Positions 1 through 8,847 of a DNA stretch of 64,000 nucleotides are shown here, piece after piece. A program made the position numbers and the translations under genes. Position 1 is the stretch's first letter, and each line of letters opens with the position of its first letter. Below the pieces are notes generated by a model. That model did not search any database. It was given only the letters and a program-made list of their open reading frames with translations, and was not told where the DNA came from. The DNA is from Methanosarcina sp. Its GTDB lineage: Archaea; Halobacteriota; Methanosarcinia; Methanosarcinales; Methanosarcinaceae. The stretch lies in NCBI RefSeq assembly GCF_028693135.1, contig NZ_JAQUVZ010000009.1, forward strand, positions 62,001 through 126,000, written 5' to 3'.

Positions 1-302
1 TTCCCTATGGCTTCGTGGTGTGAGATAACTGTTTTTCCTTCCGACCTGGCTTTTGAAAGCATAGGATAGGCTGGGTCCAGATGCACAGGCGCTATAAGAA
101 GATCGAATTCGGATAAAGGGAGAGGAGCTTTTGAACAGCGTATGCCGTACTTATCCTCAAGCTCCCTAAGCAGCGCCTGGTCCACGGTCCCGTAAACGTC
201 TACTCCGGATACATCATTTCCCAGAGCTGCGAGTTTTTTTGCGATAGGAATGCCGCCGTGGGTCAGATCGAGCACGGCGAGCTTCTTCCGAAAAAGGTCC
301 AT
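1..302 (-). CDS. cfbE: Coenzyme F430 synthetase CfbE (Mur-ligase-like), N-terminal part
   Basis: This is the first 100 codons of a gene running off the left edge. CfbE is the ATP-dependent Mur-ligase-like enzyme that closes the carbocyclic ring in the last step of F430 assembly, the nickel cofactor of methyl-coenzyme M reductase. The reading frame is open from ATG at 302 (RBS-like AGGT upstream) to base 1. Visible signatures are the N-terminal LDLTHGG motif with a Rossmann-like start ([20 protein letters not shown]) and [11 protein letters not shown] further on. It lies 28 bp downstream of cfbA in the same direction, so the two are probably co-transcribed. The catalytic ATP-binding part is outside the window. 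The call rests on the N-terminal motif plus the cfbA neighbour. Confidence 0.85.
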   Translation of the reverse strand, partial: MDLFRKKLAVLDLTHGGIPIAKKLAALGNDVSGVDVYGTVDQALLRELEDKYGIRCSKAPLPLSEFDLLIAPVHLDPAYPMLSKARSEGKTVISHHEAIG

Positions 303-330
303 AATAAAAACCGGACCTGGATGTTCAAAT

Positions 331-723
331 CTACAGGGATTCCTGGACCCTTTTAAAGACGAGTTCAGCTACCAGGGAGTCGGCTCCGAGGGGTTTTGCG
401 TAGCAAAGAGGAACTGCTTTCCCATCAATTTCCAGGGTTCCGCAGCCGTTTTCATCCAGATTCAGAATTTTTGGGATATCCTTTGTGATATGGACACCTG
501 AAGCCAGGAAAACAGGTACTGCTGAAATCTTTGTTACTCCTGTACCTGAAAAGCCTGCAATTGCTTCTTCCAGAGTTGGCTCACTGTTTTCCATAAAGCC
601 GGCTCTAACAACAACATCAGAGTGATTCTGTGCAATGTAATCTGCGATCTGGCTAACTACTTCTTTATTGTAAGGCAGTTTGCTCCCGTGACCGATGGCC
701 AGGATTCCTATTTTTTCTGTCAT
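331..723 (-). CDS. cfbA: Sirohydrochlorin nickel/cobalt chelatase, short CbiX type
   Basis: A 130-residue small chelatase that inserts Ni2+ (or Co2+) into sirohydrochlorin, the first committed step of F430 synthesis; it works as a homodimer in the cytoplasm. The class II chelatase signature GHGS is at residues 11-14 with the metal-binding His12, and the second conserved histidine is in [10 protein letters not shown] (His78). The length matches the archaeal CbiX-short family (about 120-145 residues). A GAGGT ribosome site lies 8 bp before the ATG. It is followed 28 bp later by cfbE, supporting an F430 operon. A perfect palindrome sits just upstream and may be an operator. Confidence 0.93.
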   Translation of the reverse strand: MTEKIGILAIGHGSKLPYNKEVVSQIADYIAQNHSDVVVRAGFMENSEPTLEEAIAGFSGTGVTKISAVPVFLASGVHITKDIPKILNLDENGCGTLEIDGKAVPLCYAKPLGADSLVAELVFKRVQESL

Positions 724-738
724 TTTTGAGACCTCATT

Positions 739-754
739 TTAAGTTTAAACTTAA
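739..754. promoter_or_regulatory. 16-bp perfect palindrome upstream of cfbA
   Basis: TTAAGTTTAAACTTAA is self-complementary over all 16 bases and lies 16-31 bp upstream of the cfbA start. Its position, in the leader or around the transcription start, suits a repressor site for the F430 genes. It does not look like a classical NikR site, and no regulator can be named from the sequence. Confidence 0.4.
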
Positions 755-837
755 TAACATTATCAGAATTTGTTTAACACAATTTGGTTAATTTGTAACA
801 TCACAGGGTTTAACATAGTTAGGATTTATGTGATATA

Positions 838-983
838 ATATCTTCGTTTCTAAAAGGAGATATGTATTAAGTAATTTAGCAAGTCGTCTGCAACCGTTCC
901 ACATCATAAAAAACAGGAGAATTCCAAAAATAGTTAAGGCGGCAATTGATAAAAACTGGGGCACTGTTTATATTATAACATAG
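838..983 (+). pseudogene. Possible C-terminal remnant of an unidentified gene
   Basis: An open frame of about 47 codons without a convincing start ends with TAG at 981. It reads like real protein (basic-hydrophobic pattern, e.g. RLQPFHIIKNRRIPKIVKAA then DKNWGTVYIIT). No family is recognised. It may be a leftover of a disrupted gene or chance. The rest of the gap to 1240 has only AT-rich sequence and short dyads around 1160-1195. Confidence 0.2.
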
Positions 984-1240
984 TGTAGGCTCTCGACTTG
1001 ATCTGAGCTAATTGAGTGCCAAAAATTTGAGTGCCAAAAATAAAATTGCGTGCGGTCACCCCACCCTAAAAAGGCTGTCCGACAATTACCCTTAGTAAGA
1101 ACTGAATTTCGTCGGTCTTGTTTTGGTGACAAGAGTAGCTAAATAATCGGTCAAATGGGAGTCTTTTAAGACACGCTCTTTTTTAAGACAAGCTCTTAGA
1201 GGGGTAACTTTTTCTTTCATTTCTCTGTAATAATTTATAT

Positions 1241-1627
1241 TCACAGCTGTGTATTAAAGTGTTCCACCGTAATAACCAGTGCCCCTCTTGCCCAAGAAAA
1301 TTTCGATTTTACCATATCAGCGAGTTTTCCTGATGTTTGAATTTCACCTTTTCCAGAGATGCTACATCCCTGCCCAGGACCATTGGTCCCCTGGACTTTA
1401 CTTGAAGCAGCCAGCAACTCCACCTGGTTATTTTTTTTGAGGTTATTCTCGGTTATATTATAAAATCCGGCAGGAATAACGATTATTCCACTATTTTCAG
1501 TTTTTAGTGCTTTCACATACCCACCCCATGTCGCAACTAGATGAGGACCACTATCTCCACAGGTTACAATGGCAATCCATTCTGTTTTATCTAGAACTTC
1601 CTTGCACTTCCCTTCTATTTGTACTAT
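1241..1627 (-). CDS. Pyridoxamine-5'-phosphate-oxidase-like flavin protein with a non-standard start
   Basis: Small FMN-binding split-barrel protein of the pyridoxamine 5'-phosphate oxidase/flavoredoxin superfamily. The end of the protein has the usual pattern GQGCSISGKGEIQTSG followed by KFSWARGALVITVE. The longest frame with a normal start (GTG at 1516) gives only 91 residues. Homology-like sequence (WIAIVTCGDSGPHLVATWGG) clearly continues upstream in frame to about 1627, giving the usual length of about 128 residues. There is no ATG/GTG/TTG at that point: a strong GGGGG ribosome site is followed 7 bases later by ATA. Either AUA is used as start, or an ATG-to-ATA mutation has silenced the gene. 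Substrate unknown. Confidence 0.65.
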   Translation of the reverse strand: MVQIEGKCKEVLDKTEWIAIVTCGDSGPHLVATWGGYVKALKTENSGIIVIPAGFYNITENNLKKNNQVELLAASSKVQGTNGPGQGCSISGKGEIQTSGKLADMVKSKFSWARGALVITVEHFNTQL

Positions 1628-1650
1628 ATTGTTTCCCCCTGTTAACTATA

Positions 1651-1740
1651 ATGGCTCTTCGTTGTTTTGTGTGGATATCCTCATAAAAACCAACGCAACC
1701 TTGAATTGAAAATCATTTTATCCACAGAGAATGACGAGGA
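1651..1740 (-). repeat. 90-bp dispersed repeat, copy 1 (inverted partner at 10143-10232)
   Basis: Read on the opposite strand, this segment matches 10143-10232 at about 77 of 90 positions by eye. Shared blocks include the TTGAATTGAAAATCA core and GGATATCCTCATAAAAA. It resembles a terminal region of a lost insertion sequence. No intact transposase adjoins it. Confidence 0.6.
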
Positions 1741-2127
1741 GCAACTATAATTAAGTGATTTTGATCCTATATCCTCCTTTTGACAGGTAACTTGTTTTTT
1801 TAGTAACATTTTACTGATAGCGTTTTTGCTGGAAAATACATTATCCCTGATACTAAACATTATTGCAAAAATGGTTCATTATCTATATGTCGTGAGATTT
1901 TGGCCATATGTTAACCAGTTTCAAATACATCACAGATTCATAGAACGTTTGAAAAACGCCATCTACATAATGTCTAAAAATTTAATGTCGACCTGCCGAA
2001 TATAGGCTATATGAGACTTTTTATTATTTTCTGGTCTTCTTATTTTCTTCTCTCACCATGCAAAACAATAAAATTTTAATTCATTGGTCATCGGTTAAGG
2101 AATTTTCTTTCCTGAAGACTATCGATT
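1741..2127. other. AT-rich gap without recognised gene
   Basis: Nothing identifiable apart from AT-rich sequence and frequent stops in all frames. It lies between the dispersed repeat and the transposase remnants, so it is probably decayed mobile DNA. Confidence 0.5.
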
Positions 2128-2586
2128 TTGTACCATAAGTATGCCCCAAAATTTGCCCAATTTACCTCAAATCGATACCTAGCTCCACCTCCTAAACTGA
2201 GATGGTTTTTGAAAACTGTTGAGGAAATGGATGCGATTTATCATGATTCCTCTCTTAACCGAAGACGCATGAATTTTAATTATATTGAGATAAAGTTTAT
2301 ATTTATAGGAAAAGGATACCTCGCAATAGATAAGTCAATGATAAAAATGATAGTTGACGATAAAATAATGATTCCTTTGCCGAACTTTTTGGTTGGAAAT
2401 CGATACTATCCTATATTTTCCATATCATCTCCTACTCATTATGATGATTGTGGCAATAAGTTACATGTGAACTCTCATTACACTCGTTTTATATAATCAA
2501 GTCACGGCACTATAGCTCGCGATGTTACATACTGGTTTTGTCGTGCTTGTAAGAAACATTTTCATGATCAGATTATTAGTGTTCCT
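2128..2586 (+). pseudogene. Remnant of a zinc-ribbon transposase-like protein
   Basis: The frame starts at a TTG, is broken by TAA at 2494-2496, and continues in the same frame through YWFCRACKKHFHDQ. That segment, with a DDCGNKLHVNSHYTRF stretch before the stop, looks like the treble-clef/zinc-ribbon N-terminus of a transposase: a second C-x2-C is present, while the first is partly lost. No DDE core follows. Instead the frame runs directly into an IS256-type fragment. The family cannot be named. Confidence 0.4.
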
Positions 2587-3048
2587 GGGATCAGGGATGA
2601 TGGTTACCGTGAGATTCCTGGAACAAGATTAGCAGATAGTGAAGCCTCTATGTTCTGGGAATATCTATTCGAGGATCTGAAAGAAAGAGGGTTAAAAGGT
2701 GTCAAGTTAATCGTTTCTGATGGTCATAAAGGAATACAGAAAGCAGTCAGAGAGTCATTTATTGGATCAAGCTGGCAGATGTGTCACGTACATCTGACAA
2801 GACAAGTTCTCAAGAAGGTGCCAAAAAAGAAGCAGAAAGAAATGACTGAAAAGATAAAAGAAGCATTAGTAGATAGTCAGAAGTTGAATTACCTGATTAA
2901 GGAACTGGATGGTATGGGGTATAAAAACGCAGCTGATACCCTTGAAAGTTTTCAGTATGATGAGCACCCGCTCGTAACGGGCTTCAAAAAAATGAGAAGG
3001 AAATATATCAGAAGCAGCTTTTTAGGGATAAGCTCGAGGACGAATTGA
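2587..3048 (+). pseudogene. IS256 (mutator) family transposase fragment
   Basis: About 150 residues of the central part of an IS256 transposase. Diagnostic features are GIRDDGYREIPGTRLADSE, the second catalytic Asp region VKLIVSDGHKGIQKAVRE, and the C-x-x-H motif in WQMCHVHLTRQVL. The first catalytic Asp region and the C-terminal Glu region are missing, so it is truncated at both ends and cannot be active. It shares its frame with the zinc-ribbon remnant before it, so the junction near 2587 is a fusion of two unrelated elements. Past about 2995 a different frame reads RDKLEDELIFLKSIIFDP and stops at about 3078. Confidence 0.7.
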
Positions 3049-3146
3049 TTTTTCTTAAATCCATCATATTCGACCCCTAAACAGCGGGAGAAAGTGGATG
3101 GAGACGCAGCAGTATAGAAAGAAACTGAGGATATGGATAAAAAGAA

Positions 3147-3256
3147 GGGTTTTAAAAAAGGTTTTAAAAAGGTTTTAAAAAGGACTTAAAAAGGACTTAA
3201 AAAGGGGTTTTAAACGGACAAAACTTTCATTCATTCATTCATTCATTCATTCATTC
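3147..3256. repeat. Tandem repeats: AAAAAGG(TTTT/ACTT) units, then an ATTC tetranucleotide run
   Basis: Five or more units of about 12 bp of the type AAAAAGGTTTT/AAAAAGGACTT are followed at 3226-3256 by nearly eight ATTC units. They lie just beyond the stop codon of the lipoprotein gene. Slippage-prone and non-coding as far as seen. Confidence 0.8.
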
Positions 3257-3261
3257 CTGCT

Positions 3262-4095
3262 TTAGAACTCAATCAGGCCGTTCGGATAGTATATAATACA
3301 TCCCCCCTGGAAGTATACGCCACCTGGATGTCTGTACCCGTTTGACCCGCTCCAGTCGAAGTTGAGCCAGTACTGCGTCTCCTGCCCCTCTCCAGGCACC
3401 CTTTCCGAATACCAGATAGTTTCGGCAGAGGGGTATCTCTCTGCGACATAATCCAGTATCTCGTAAGCCGTGTCCCTGTCATCCCCGATGTAAAGTTCGG
3501 GATAGGCATGCCCGTAAGACTCGTTGTATGCCGTAACTACCCTTGTATTGAACCCCATATTTTTCAAAAGAGCAGACATAACAATCGAATAATCGTCGCA
3601 GTCCCCTATATATCCGCTGTCGATAGTCTGTGAAGCCCCGAAAAAGAACTCGGCTTTTTTGTCGTACCTGTACTGCCAATTCCTGTTTACGTAATTAAAA
3701 ACATTGCAGGCATCTTCCATATTGTATCCTGAAGTCTTTCCTGTGATATTGAAGACCTCTCCCCCTATCTTTTCCTCTCCTGACCCTATAGCCCTCTGGA
3801 AGTTCAGAGACAGCAGCCTGTATTCTTTTGGATAAACAGCACCTGATCTCTCTTCGAAATACGTGGGCACCTCAGGTATCCCTGGGGAGACAATACTTTC
3901 GGCGCTTTCACCACTTCCGGCAAGATCAACCTCTTCGGCTTCGAACTCTTCCTCCGGCAAAGTACCTCCAGGAAGCAGTTTATTCATCCCATCATCGACA
4001 AGAATCCCCTTAAGGCTGCCAGTATCCATACAGCCGGCTGTCAGGGAGACAAGAAAAATAAGGGATATAAATTTCAAAGCCTTTGCATGAACCAC
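3262..4095 (-). CDS. Transglutaminase-like lipoprotein
   Basis: A 277-residue exported lipoprotein. The N-terminus has a hydrophobic signal and a lipobox ending at Cys22 (LTAGC). An acidic, low-complexity linker covers about residues 40-85. The C-terminal domain is a transglutaminase/papain-like fold with a visible triad: Cys166 in GDCDDYS, His196 in YGHAYPEL and Asp247 in NFDWSG. The family includes proteases, amidases and cross-linking enzymes; the substrate is unknown. It should act outside the membrane. It stands alone on the minus strand. A second secreted protein with a similar triad lies at 10262-11284. Confidence 0.8.
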   Translation of the reverse strand: MVHAKALKFISLIFLVSLTAGCMDTGSLKGILVDDGMNKLLPGGTLPEEEFEAEEVDLAGSGESAESIVSPGIPEVPTYFEERSGAVYPKEYRLLSLNFQRAIGSGEEKIGGEVFNITGKTSGYNMEDACNVFNYVNRNWQYRYDKKAEFFFGASQTIDSGYIGDCDDYSIVMSALLKNMGFNTRVVTAYNESYGHAYPELYIGDDRDTAYEILDYVAERYPSAETIWYSERVPGEGQETQYWLNFDWSGSNGYRHPGGVYFQGGCIIYYPNGLIEF

Positions 4096-4561
4096 AAAAT
4101 CAGCTCCAGATATTCTTTAAGTTCAGAGCAAAGTCTAGTTGACCTACTTGAGTCTTTTCAACTTCTGGTAGCAAAAACTAGCCAATATAGAATAGTAATG
4201 GAAGACAAATTAATATTTACAGGTAACGGTTAACAAGAGAGTTGACGGCTGTATCCCGCCATTAAAATGACGGAGATTCGCCTTCTACGCTCTTAACTTC
4301 GAAATTGACCTCTGGTTTCAATACCAGAGTTTACACGCCCCTCTTTTTTCTCAAAAATAGCCCGCATTTGGGATAATCGAGCCCTTCACAGTATTTTCCT
4401 TTAGGCTGAAATTGAGAACAGGACGAACAATATTTACATTTTACATGAAAGATAATGGATAAGATTCCCATATACAGACTCCCCGGTGTGTATACTATTT
4501 AATCCCCCTATTTATAACCAGATGTGTCTATACATATATAAAATTTTGCATTGTTTCCCCT
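4096..4561 (-). other. Gene-free region with hairpins, possible IS200/IS605 right-end relic
   Basis: Two hairpins are visible: CTCTGGT/ACCAGAG with a 6-base loop at about 4311-4331, and an imperfect CCGCCAT/ATGACGG stem at about 4257-4274 followed (reading minus) by GTCAAC at 4241-4246. The order of hairpin then GGGATA...TCAAC resembles the right ends of IS200/IS605 elements seen elsewhere in this window. No tnpB is present. Confidence 0.3.
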
Positions 4562-4816
4562 TCAAGCCCGGATCGGCCCTATTTCACTCCATGATTCCCT
4601 TGCATTTCCGGAAGAAATTTCGGTTATTTTAAAGTATGGCAGCCCCTTAACTGCCAGCTGGGCCATTGAGTACTCGAGATCTGGAGTAGGTTCCTTAATC
4701 TTGAGAGGGCTGGCTATGGCGTTGAGCAGTTCCGCAAGGTTGGGGCTGTTCGACTTCCAGATCCCATTACTCTGTGTTTCGGCTGTAAAGATTTTCCATT
4801 CTATTTTTACGGACAT
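4562..4816 (-). CDS. Small conserved-looking hypothetical protein (84 aa)
   Basis: An 84-residue soluble protein beginning MSVKIEWKIF. A strong GGGGAG ribosome site lies 7 bases before the ATG, the best evidence that this strand is the coding one; a longer open frame on the plus strand has no such support. No domain is recognised. The N-terminus looks like a beta strand and the middle like two helices. It stands alone, with a long AT-rich upstream region. Confidence 0.55.
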   Translation of the reverse strand: MSVKIEWKIFTAETQSNGIWKSNSPNLAELLNAIASPLKIKEPTPDLEYSMAQLAVKGLPYFKITEISSGNARESWSEIGPIRA

Positions 4817-5392
4817 TAGTATTCTCCCCTTAAAAAATGATTATTCAGTCGAGCCAGATGCTCAAAAAAAATAAATTATAAGTACTCAGTCTTAAGTATT
4901 TAAATAAGTTATTGTATATAACTTTCTATCATCGGTGTAATTCGGCTTTTCCCCTCCTTAAAAGCCTTAGATCGTCCACCGTTACATGACTGATGTTTTA
5001 AAGTTCCTAAACGTGAATATATGTGTGATACTTTCAACATCAAACTTTATAAATTATTAGATAGGTATATAATTATATTTAGACAAATAAGTCAAAATTT
5101 TACATATTGACGAATATCAATTATATAATACGATTTCAAATAAAGATAATAGAAAAAATTTTCCTTGATATGAATAAAAAAAGAAAAGTAGGACAATAGA
5201 AAAGTAGGACAATAGAAAAGTAGGACAATAGAAAAGTAGGACAATATAAATTGAGACAATGGATTTTATTATAATAGTATTTCGAGGAACCCCGGATTCA
5301 GCAAGTTGATTATAACCAATTTATACGCGTGAGACAAAGTGTGGAGGTTTTCGAAATTATCTTAAAAAAATTCCACATGCCGTTTTGCTGCC
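4817..5392. other. AT-rich gene-free region upstream of the small protein
   Basis: About 575 bp of AT-rich DNA containing the likely promoter of the 4562-4816 gene (TA-rich stretch near 4900) and the 16-bp tandem repeat at 5183-5246. No gene is seen. Confidence 0.5.
5183..5246. repeat. Four perfect copies of a 16-bp unit
   Basis: GAAAAGTAGGACAATA occurs four times head to tail without a mismatch (5183, 5199, 5215, 5231). A non-coding, recent expansion. Confidence 0.95.
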
Positions 5393-6205
5393 TCACAGAA
5401 AGCTCAGGAAATCCAGCACAATCTGATTAAATTCAGCAGGTTTTTCCATATTTGGCACGTGGGCGGTATCGGATATGACAACCTTTTTTGCTCCTTTAAT
5501 CTCGTTAGCAAGCAGGTCAGCAGCCCGCAGGATTTCAGGATTATCAAGAGAGCCAGCCATGACTAACGCAGGAACACTGATCTCCCCAAGTCGCCCGGCA
5601 GCCAGCGGATTGAGCGGATTAAGAGGATTGGCATCGGCTATGGCCCATGTTCCATTTTCGACCGGGATCCGGTTCATCTCAGCCGCACGTTGACGGACGT
5701 GAGGGTCGACCTGCTCAGACTGACGGAAAGTGCCATCGACCCAGAGAAAGACCTGCAGTTCACTTACACGTTTCAGGTCTCCCTGTTCGAAAGCCTGCAG
5801 CATCTCCAGAAGCTGAGATGGAGGGTCCCCTCTCATTTCAAAGCCCCCCGGAGTCCCGCTGACAACAATCAGCGACCGCACTATCTCAGGGTGCTCAAGA
5901 GTAAAATCAATGGCTGTTTCTCCCCCCATGGAGCATCCCAATATGTGTGCATGTTCAATACCGAGCTCCTGCAACAAGCGGTACAAATCCTTACGGCGGG
6001 AAACCGGCCCTGTTGCAGGATCGGATTTTCCGAACCCGCGCATATCAAAACGAAGAACCCTGTAATGCTGTGTAAAGACATTCCATTGCCCATCCCACAT
6101 GCGGCTGTCAACAAAACCCGCATGGATGAGCACAAGCACCTCGCCCTTTCCCTCAATTTCATAGTAGAGATTACAGTCTCCGATGTCAGCGTATCCGGCA
6201 GGCAT
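5393..6205 (-). CDS. Alpha/beta hydrolase
   Basis: A 270-residue alpha/beta hydrolase-fold enzyme of unknown substrate, cytoplasmic (no signal). The oxyanion-hole motif is LIHAG near residues 26-30, the nucleophile elbow is GCSMGG with Ser92, the acid is Asp221 in GSLDNPE, and the histidine is His249 in TAHVPNMEKP. Length and motif order match esterase/3-oxoadipate-enol-lactonase-like members. There is no partner gene. A PLNPLNPL stretch (residues 194-201) is a small in-frame duplication. Confidence 0.9.
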   Translation of the reverse strand: MPAGYADIGDCNLYYEIEGKGEVLVLIHAGFVDSRMWDGQWNVFTQHYRVLRFDMRGFGKSDPATGPVSRRKDLYRLLQELGIEHAHILGCSMGGETAIDFTLEHPEIVRSLIVVSGTPGGFEMRGDPPSQLLEMLQAFEQGDLKRVSELQVFLWVDGTFRQSEQVDPHVRQRAAEMNRIPVENGTWAIADANPLNPLNPLAAGRLGEISVPALVMAGSLDNPEILRAADLLANEIKGAKKVVISDTAHVPNMEKPAEFNQIVLDFLSFL

Positions 6206-6298
6206 GTCTCTTGTCCCTCTTCCTGTAATTTCAGCTCGGGTTCTATTTTAGAGGAGATTTAATTATTATTGTTTGAACCCAGGCTCCTTAATTTTAGT

Positions 6299-6442
6299 GG
6301 ATCTACTATTGGATCTTCTATTGGATCTTCTATTGGATCTTCTATTGGATCTTCTATTGGATCTTCTATTGGATCTTCTATTGGATCTTCTATTGGATCT
6401 TCTATTGGATCTTCTATTGGATCTTCTATTGGATCTTCTATT
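6299..6442. repeat. 12-bp minisatellite, 12 copies
   Basis: GGATCTTCTATT is repeated in eleven perfect copies plus one variant first unit (GGATCTACTATT). It lies between the hydrolase start and the permease stop. On the minus strand a frame reads repeated Ile-Glu-Asp-Pro, overlapping the end of the permease gene, but nothing shows it is translated. Confidence 0.95.
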
Positions 6443-6484
6443 ATCGTATCTAAATCCTGTCTTAATCCCGGCATTAATCCGGTC

Positions 6485-8722
6485 TTAATTCTGGTCTTTC
6501 TCCTTTCTGATCCTTGCATATACCTTCCGAACAGATTTATTCAGCAGGTAATTCAGACTTTCTTTTGAGATCGGCTTTGATTTTTTAACTATCATTACCG
6601 GTTTTCGGGAATGCCTTGCAATCCTCTGTGATAGAGTCCCGAGCAAAGAAATCTTAAACCTCTCGCTCGAATCACCAATAATTGTCAGGTCGTAGCCGTT
6701 TGAAACTTCCAGTATGGCGTCCTCTATAGAGTATCTTTCGAGCAGTTTATAGCTTGCAGGTACCGAAGTTATCTTTGCGACCAGCCCTTCAAGTTCGGTG
6801 GAGATTTTTACCTTAGATTCCGGATCTTCATCGGGACTGATAATACTAATTATTCTAATTGATGCCCCGGCATTTACAGCAAGTTTTTTTGCCAGATAAA
6901 GACCGTGTATCGAATTATCTCTTCCATTATATGCTACAAGGATTTTCTTAATGCTGTCAGGCAGATGTCCTTTTAATAGGGCGATCTGGCTTTTTGAGGA
7001 CAGGAGAACATCATTTGTTACATCTCCGAGTGAGTAGTTAAACCCCTTTGATTCGTGCCAGCCCATAATAATTATGTCTGCCTTCTCAATTTCAGCCTGT
7101 TCAATAATTGAATTCGAGATTTCGTGGTCAAAAGCAAAGATAAATTCCCTTTTATTCCCGAATTTTGCAGGATAATGCTCAAAATCTTCCTGGAAACGGC
7201 AGTCCATTTCTATCTTTTTCTCGTGGTAAGCCTCCTGAGCTACCATTAAGGTTGTCTGGCGCGGGACTTCAATTATGTGCAGGCAAATTATCTCACTTCC
7301 CAGGAAATCTGCCAGCTTCAGAAGGTCTCGCTCATGCCCAGGATTGGAAACTGGAACAAGCACCCTGCCAACAGCGCTCGGTTCAATGCTCACTCTTTCG
7401 ACATTGTTTTCCAGCAGGTCAAACAGGTTATATTCTGGCATGGCTTTGCCTTTTCCATAGAACATGTACCAGCCGGCTCCGGTAAATATCATCAATACGA
7501 TAAACAGTAAAGGTAAACCCCCAAGAAGAGGCAGCAACAATACACTCCCGACCACCCCGAATATTTGCGTAAAAGGGAAAAAGGGGTCGCGAAATGTGGG
7601 TTCATATCCGGGTAAAGTCCGTTTTCGGAGGATGATTACTGCCATATTGAGCAGGATAAATATCAATATGTTAAAAGCCCCGCCAAGTCTTGCCAGCTGC
7701 TCTATGTTGAAAAAAAACAGAAGCGCAACCATTACAATTCCGGTGATCAGTATAGCATTGTGAGGAGTCTCATATTTTTTATGGATCGTAACAAACCATT
7801 CTGGCATCAGTGCATCTCTGCTCATTGCAAAAGGAAACCTGGAAGATGACAATATGGCGCCGTTAGCTGTTGAAAGCGTTGCAAGCAGGGCAGCAAAGGC
7901 AATGAAAAATTTTCCAGTATCTCCTGAAATCAGGCCTGCGATATCTGCCAGCGGAGTGACTGTTGTTACTGCCCCTTCAGGACCTGAAAATCCTACAACT
8001 ACTGCTATTATACCGACATAGAAGAGGGTTACTACAACCGCTGAAGCGATAAATGCCCTCGGCAAGTTCTTTGACGGATTTTTGACTTCCTCAGCGACCG
8101 CGGCAGCTTCTGCGAGTCCCAGGTAGGATATGAAAATAATCCCTGTTGTAGTAAATATTGACATTATCCCATGCGGGGCTACCGGGAAAAAACTATCCGG
8201 CTTAACAAAGATAGATACTTTTCCTATGAATAGAACCAGTATTACCAGTAAAACAACAACAGTAATGTTCTGCAGGGAACCACTGCTTTTTGCACCGCGG
8301 TAATTAATTACTAACAGAAGCACTCCTGTAACAGCTGCAACTAGATAGAGAGGCAGAGGGTAAAAGACCTGAGTATACTGTGCAAGCCCTATAAGGGCAA
8401 ACGTACCTTTGAATATCAGTGCCAGCCAGGAACCGAGCCCGATTACTGTACCAAATGCGGCTCCCATTGTCCTGCTGATATAGTAATAGCTGCCGCCTGC
8501 TACAGGCATGCCTGTTGCCAGCTCTGACATGCTGATTGCTGTAGCTATTGAAATGAGTCCGCCCAGCAAAAATGCGATTATTGCTCCTGGACCTGCATTT
8601 GCTACGGCCAACCCCGGAAGAATGAATATTCCGGCTCCGATCATTGTTCCGGTGCCTATTGCAAAAGTAGAGAAAAAACCCAGGCTGCGTCCCAGCCTTT
8701 CCGTTGTTTCAACTGGTGCCAT
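6485..8722 (-). CDS. APC-family amino-acid permease with C-terminal universal-stress domains
   Basis: A 745-residue membrane transporter. Residues about 10-430 form an APC-superfamily permease with about 12 hydrophobic helices. The first holds the family signature GTMIGAGIFILPG, followed by VAGGSYYYISRTMG. Residues about 440-730 are two tandem USP (UspA-like) domains, with phosphate/ATP-loop sequences such as ILVAYNGRDNS and the C-terminal SLLGTLSQRIARHSRKPVMIV. This permease-USP fusion is known in archaea; the USP part probably senses nucleotide or stress state. Substrate unknown. The start lacks a clear ribosome site. The region upstream holds fossil CRISPR repeats. Confidence 0.9.
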   Translation of the reverse strand: MAPVETTERLGRSLGFFSTFAIGTGTMIGAGIFILPGLAVANAGPGAIIAFLLGGLISIATAISMSELATGMPVAGGSYYYISRTMGAAFGTVIGLGSWLALIFKGTFALIGLAQYTQVFYPLPLYLVAAVTGVLLLVINYRGAKSSGSLQNITVVVLLVILVLFIGKVSIFVKPDSFFPVAPHGIMSIFTTTGIIFISYLGLAEAAAVAEEVKNPSKNLPRAFIASAVVVTLFYVGIIAVVVGFSGPEGAVTTVTPLADIAGLISGDTGKFFIAFAALLATLSTANGAILSSSRFPFAMSRDALMPEWFVTIHKKYETPHNAILITGIVMVALLFFFNIEQLARLGGAFNILIFILLNMAVIILRKRTLPGYEPTFRDPFFPFTQIFGVVGSVLLLPLLGGLPLLFIVLMIFTGAGWYMFYGKGKAMPEYNLFDLLENNVERVSIEPSAVGRVLVPVSNPGHERDLLKLADFLGSEIICLHIIEVPRQTTLMVAQEAYHEKKIEMDCRFQEDFEHYPAKFGNKREFIFAFDHEISNSIIEQAEIEKADIIIMGWHESKGFNYSLGDVTNDVLLSSKSQIALLKGHLPDSIKKILVAYNGRDNSIHGLYLAKKLAVNAGASIRIISIISPDEDPESKVKISTELEGLVAKITSVPASYKLLERYSIEDAILEVSNGYDLTIIGDSSERFKISLLGTLSQRIARHSRKPVMIVKKSKPISKESLNYLLNKSVRKVYARIRKEKDQN

Positions 8723-8847
8723 CTATATCCCCGTCTTTCCAGGACTCTAGAACCGACAAATCAGTCCCTGTATAAACCCTTAATTTATAATTATTCAGAT
8801 AATGTTGATCATAGATCTCCGCACTATGCATCCGGGCAGGCAACGAG

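Noticed and set aside
4316-4352. GTTTCAATACC sequence as another fossil CRISPR repeat
   Set aside because: Only the first eight to ten bases match; it is the loop and arm of a hairpin and lies outside the fossil belt.
5690-6262. 190-codon plus-strand frame
   Set aside because: Antisense to the alpha/beta hydrolase with its complete catalytic triad.
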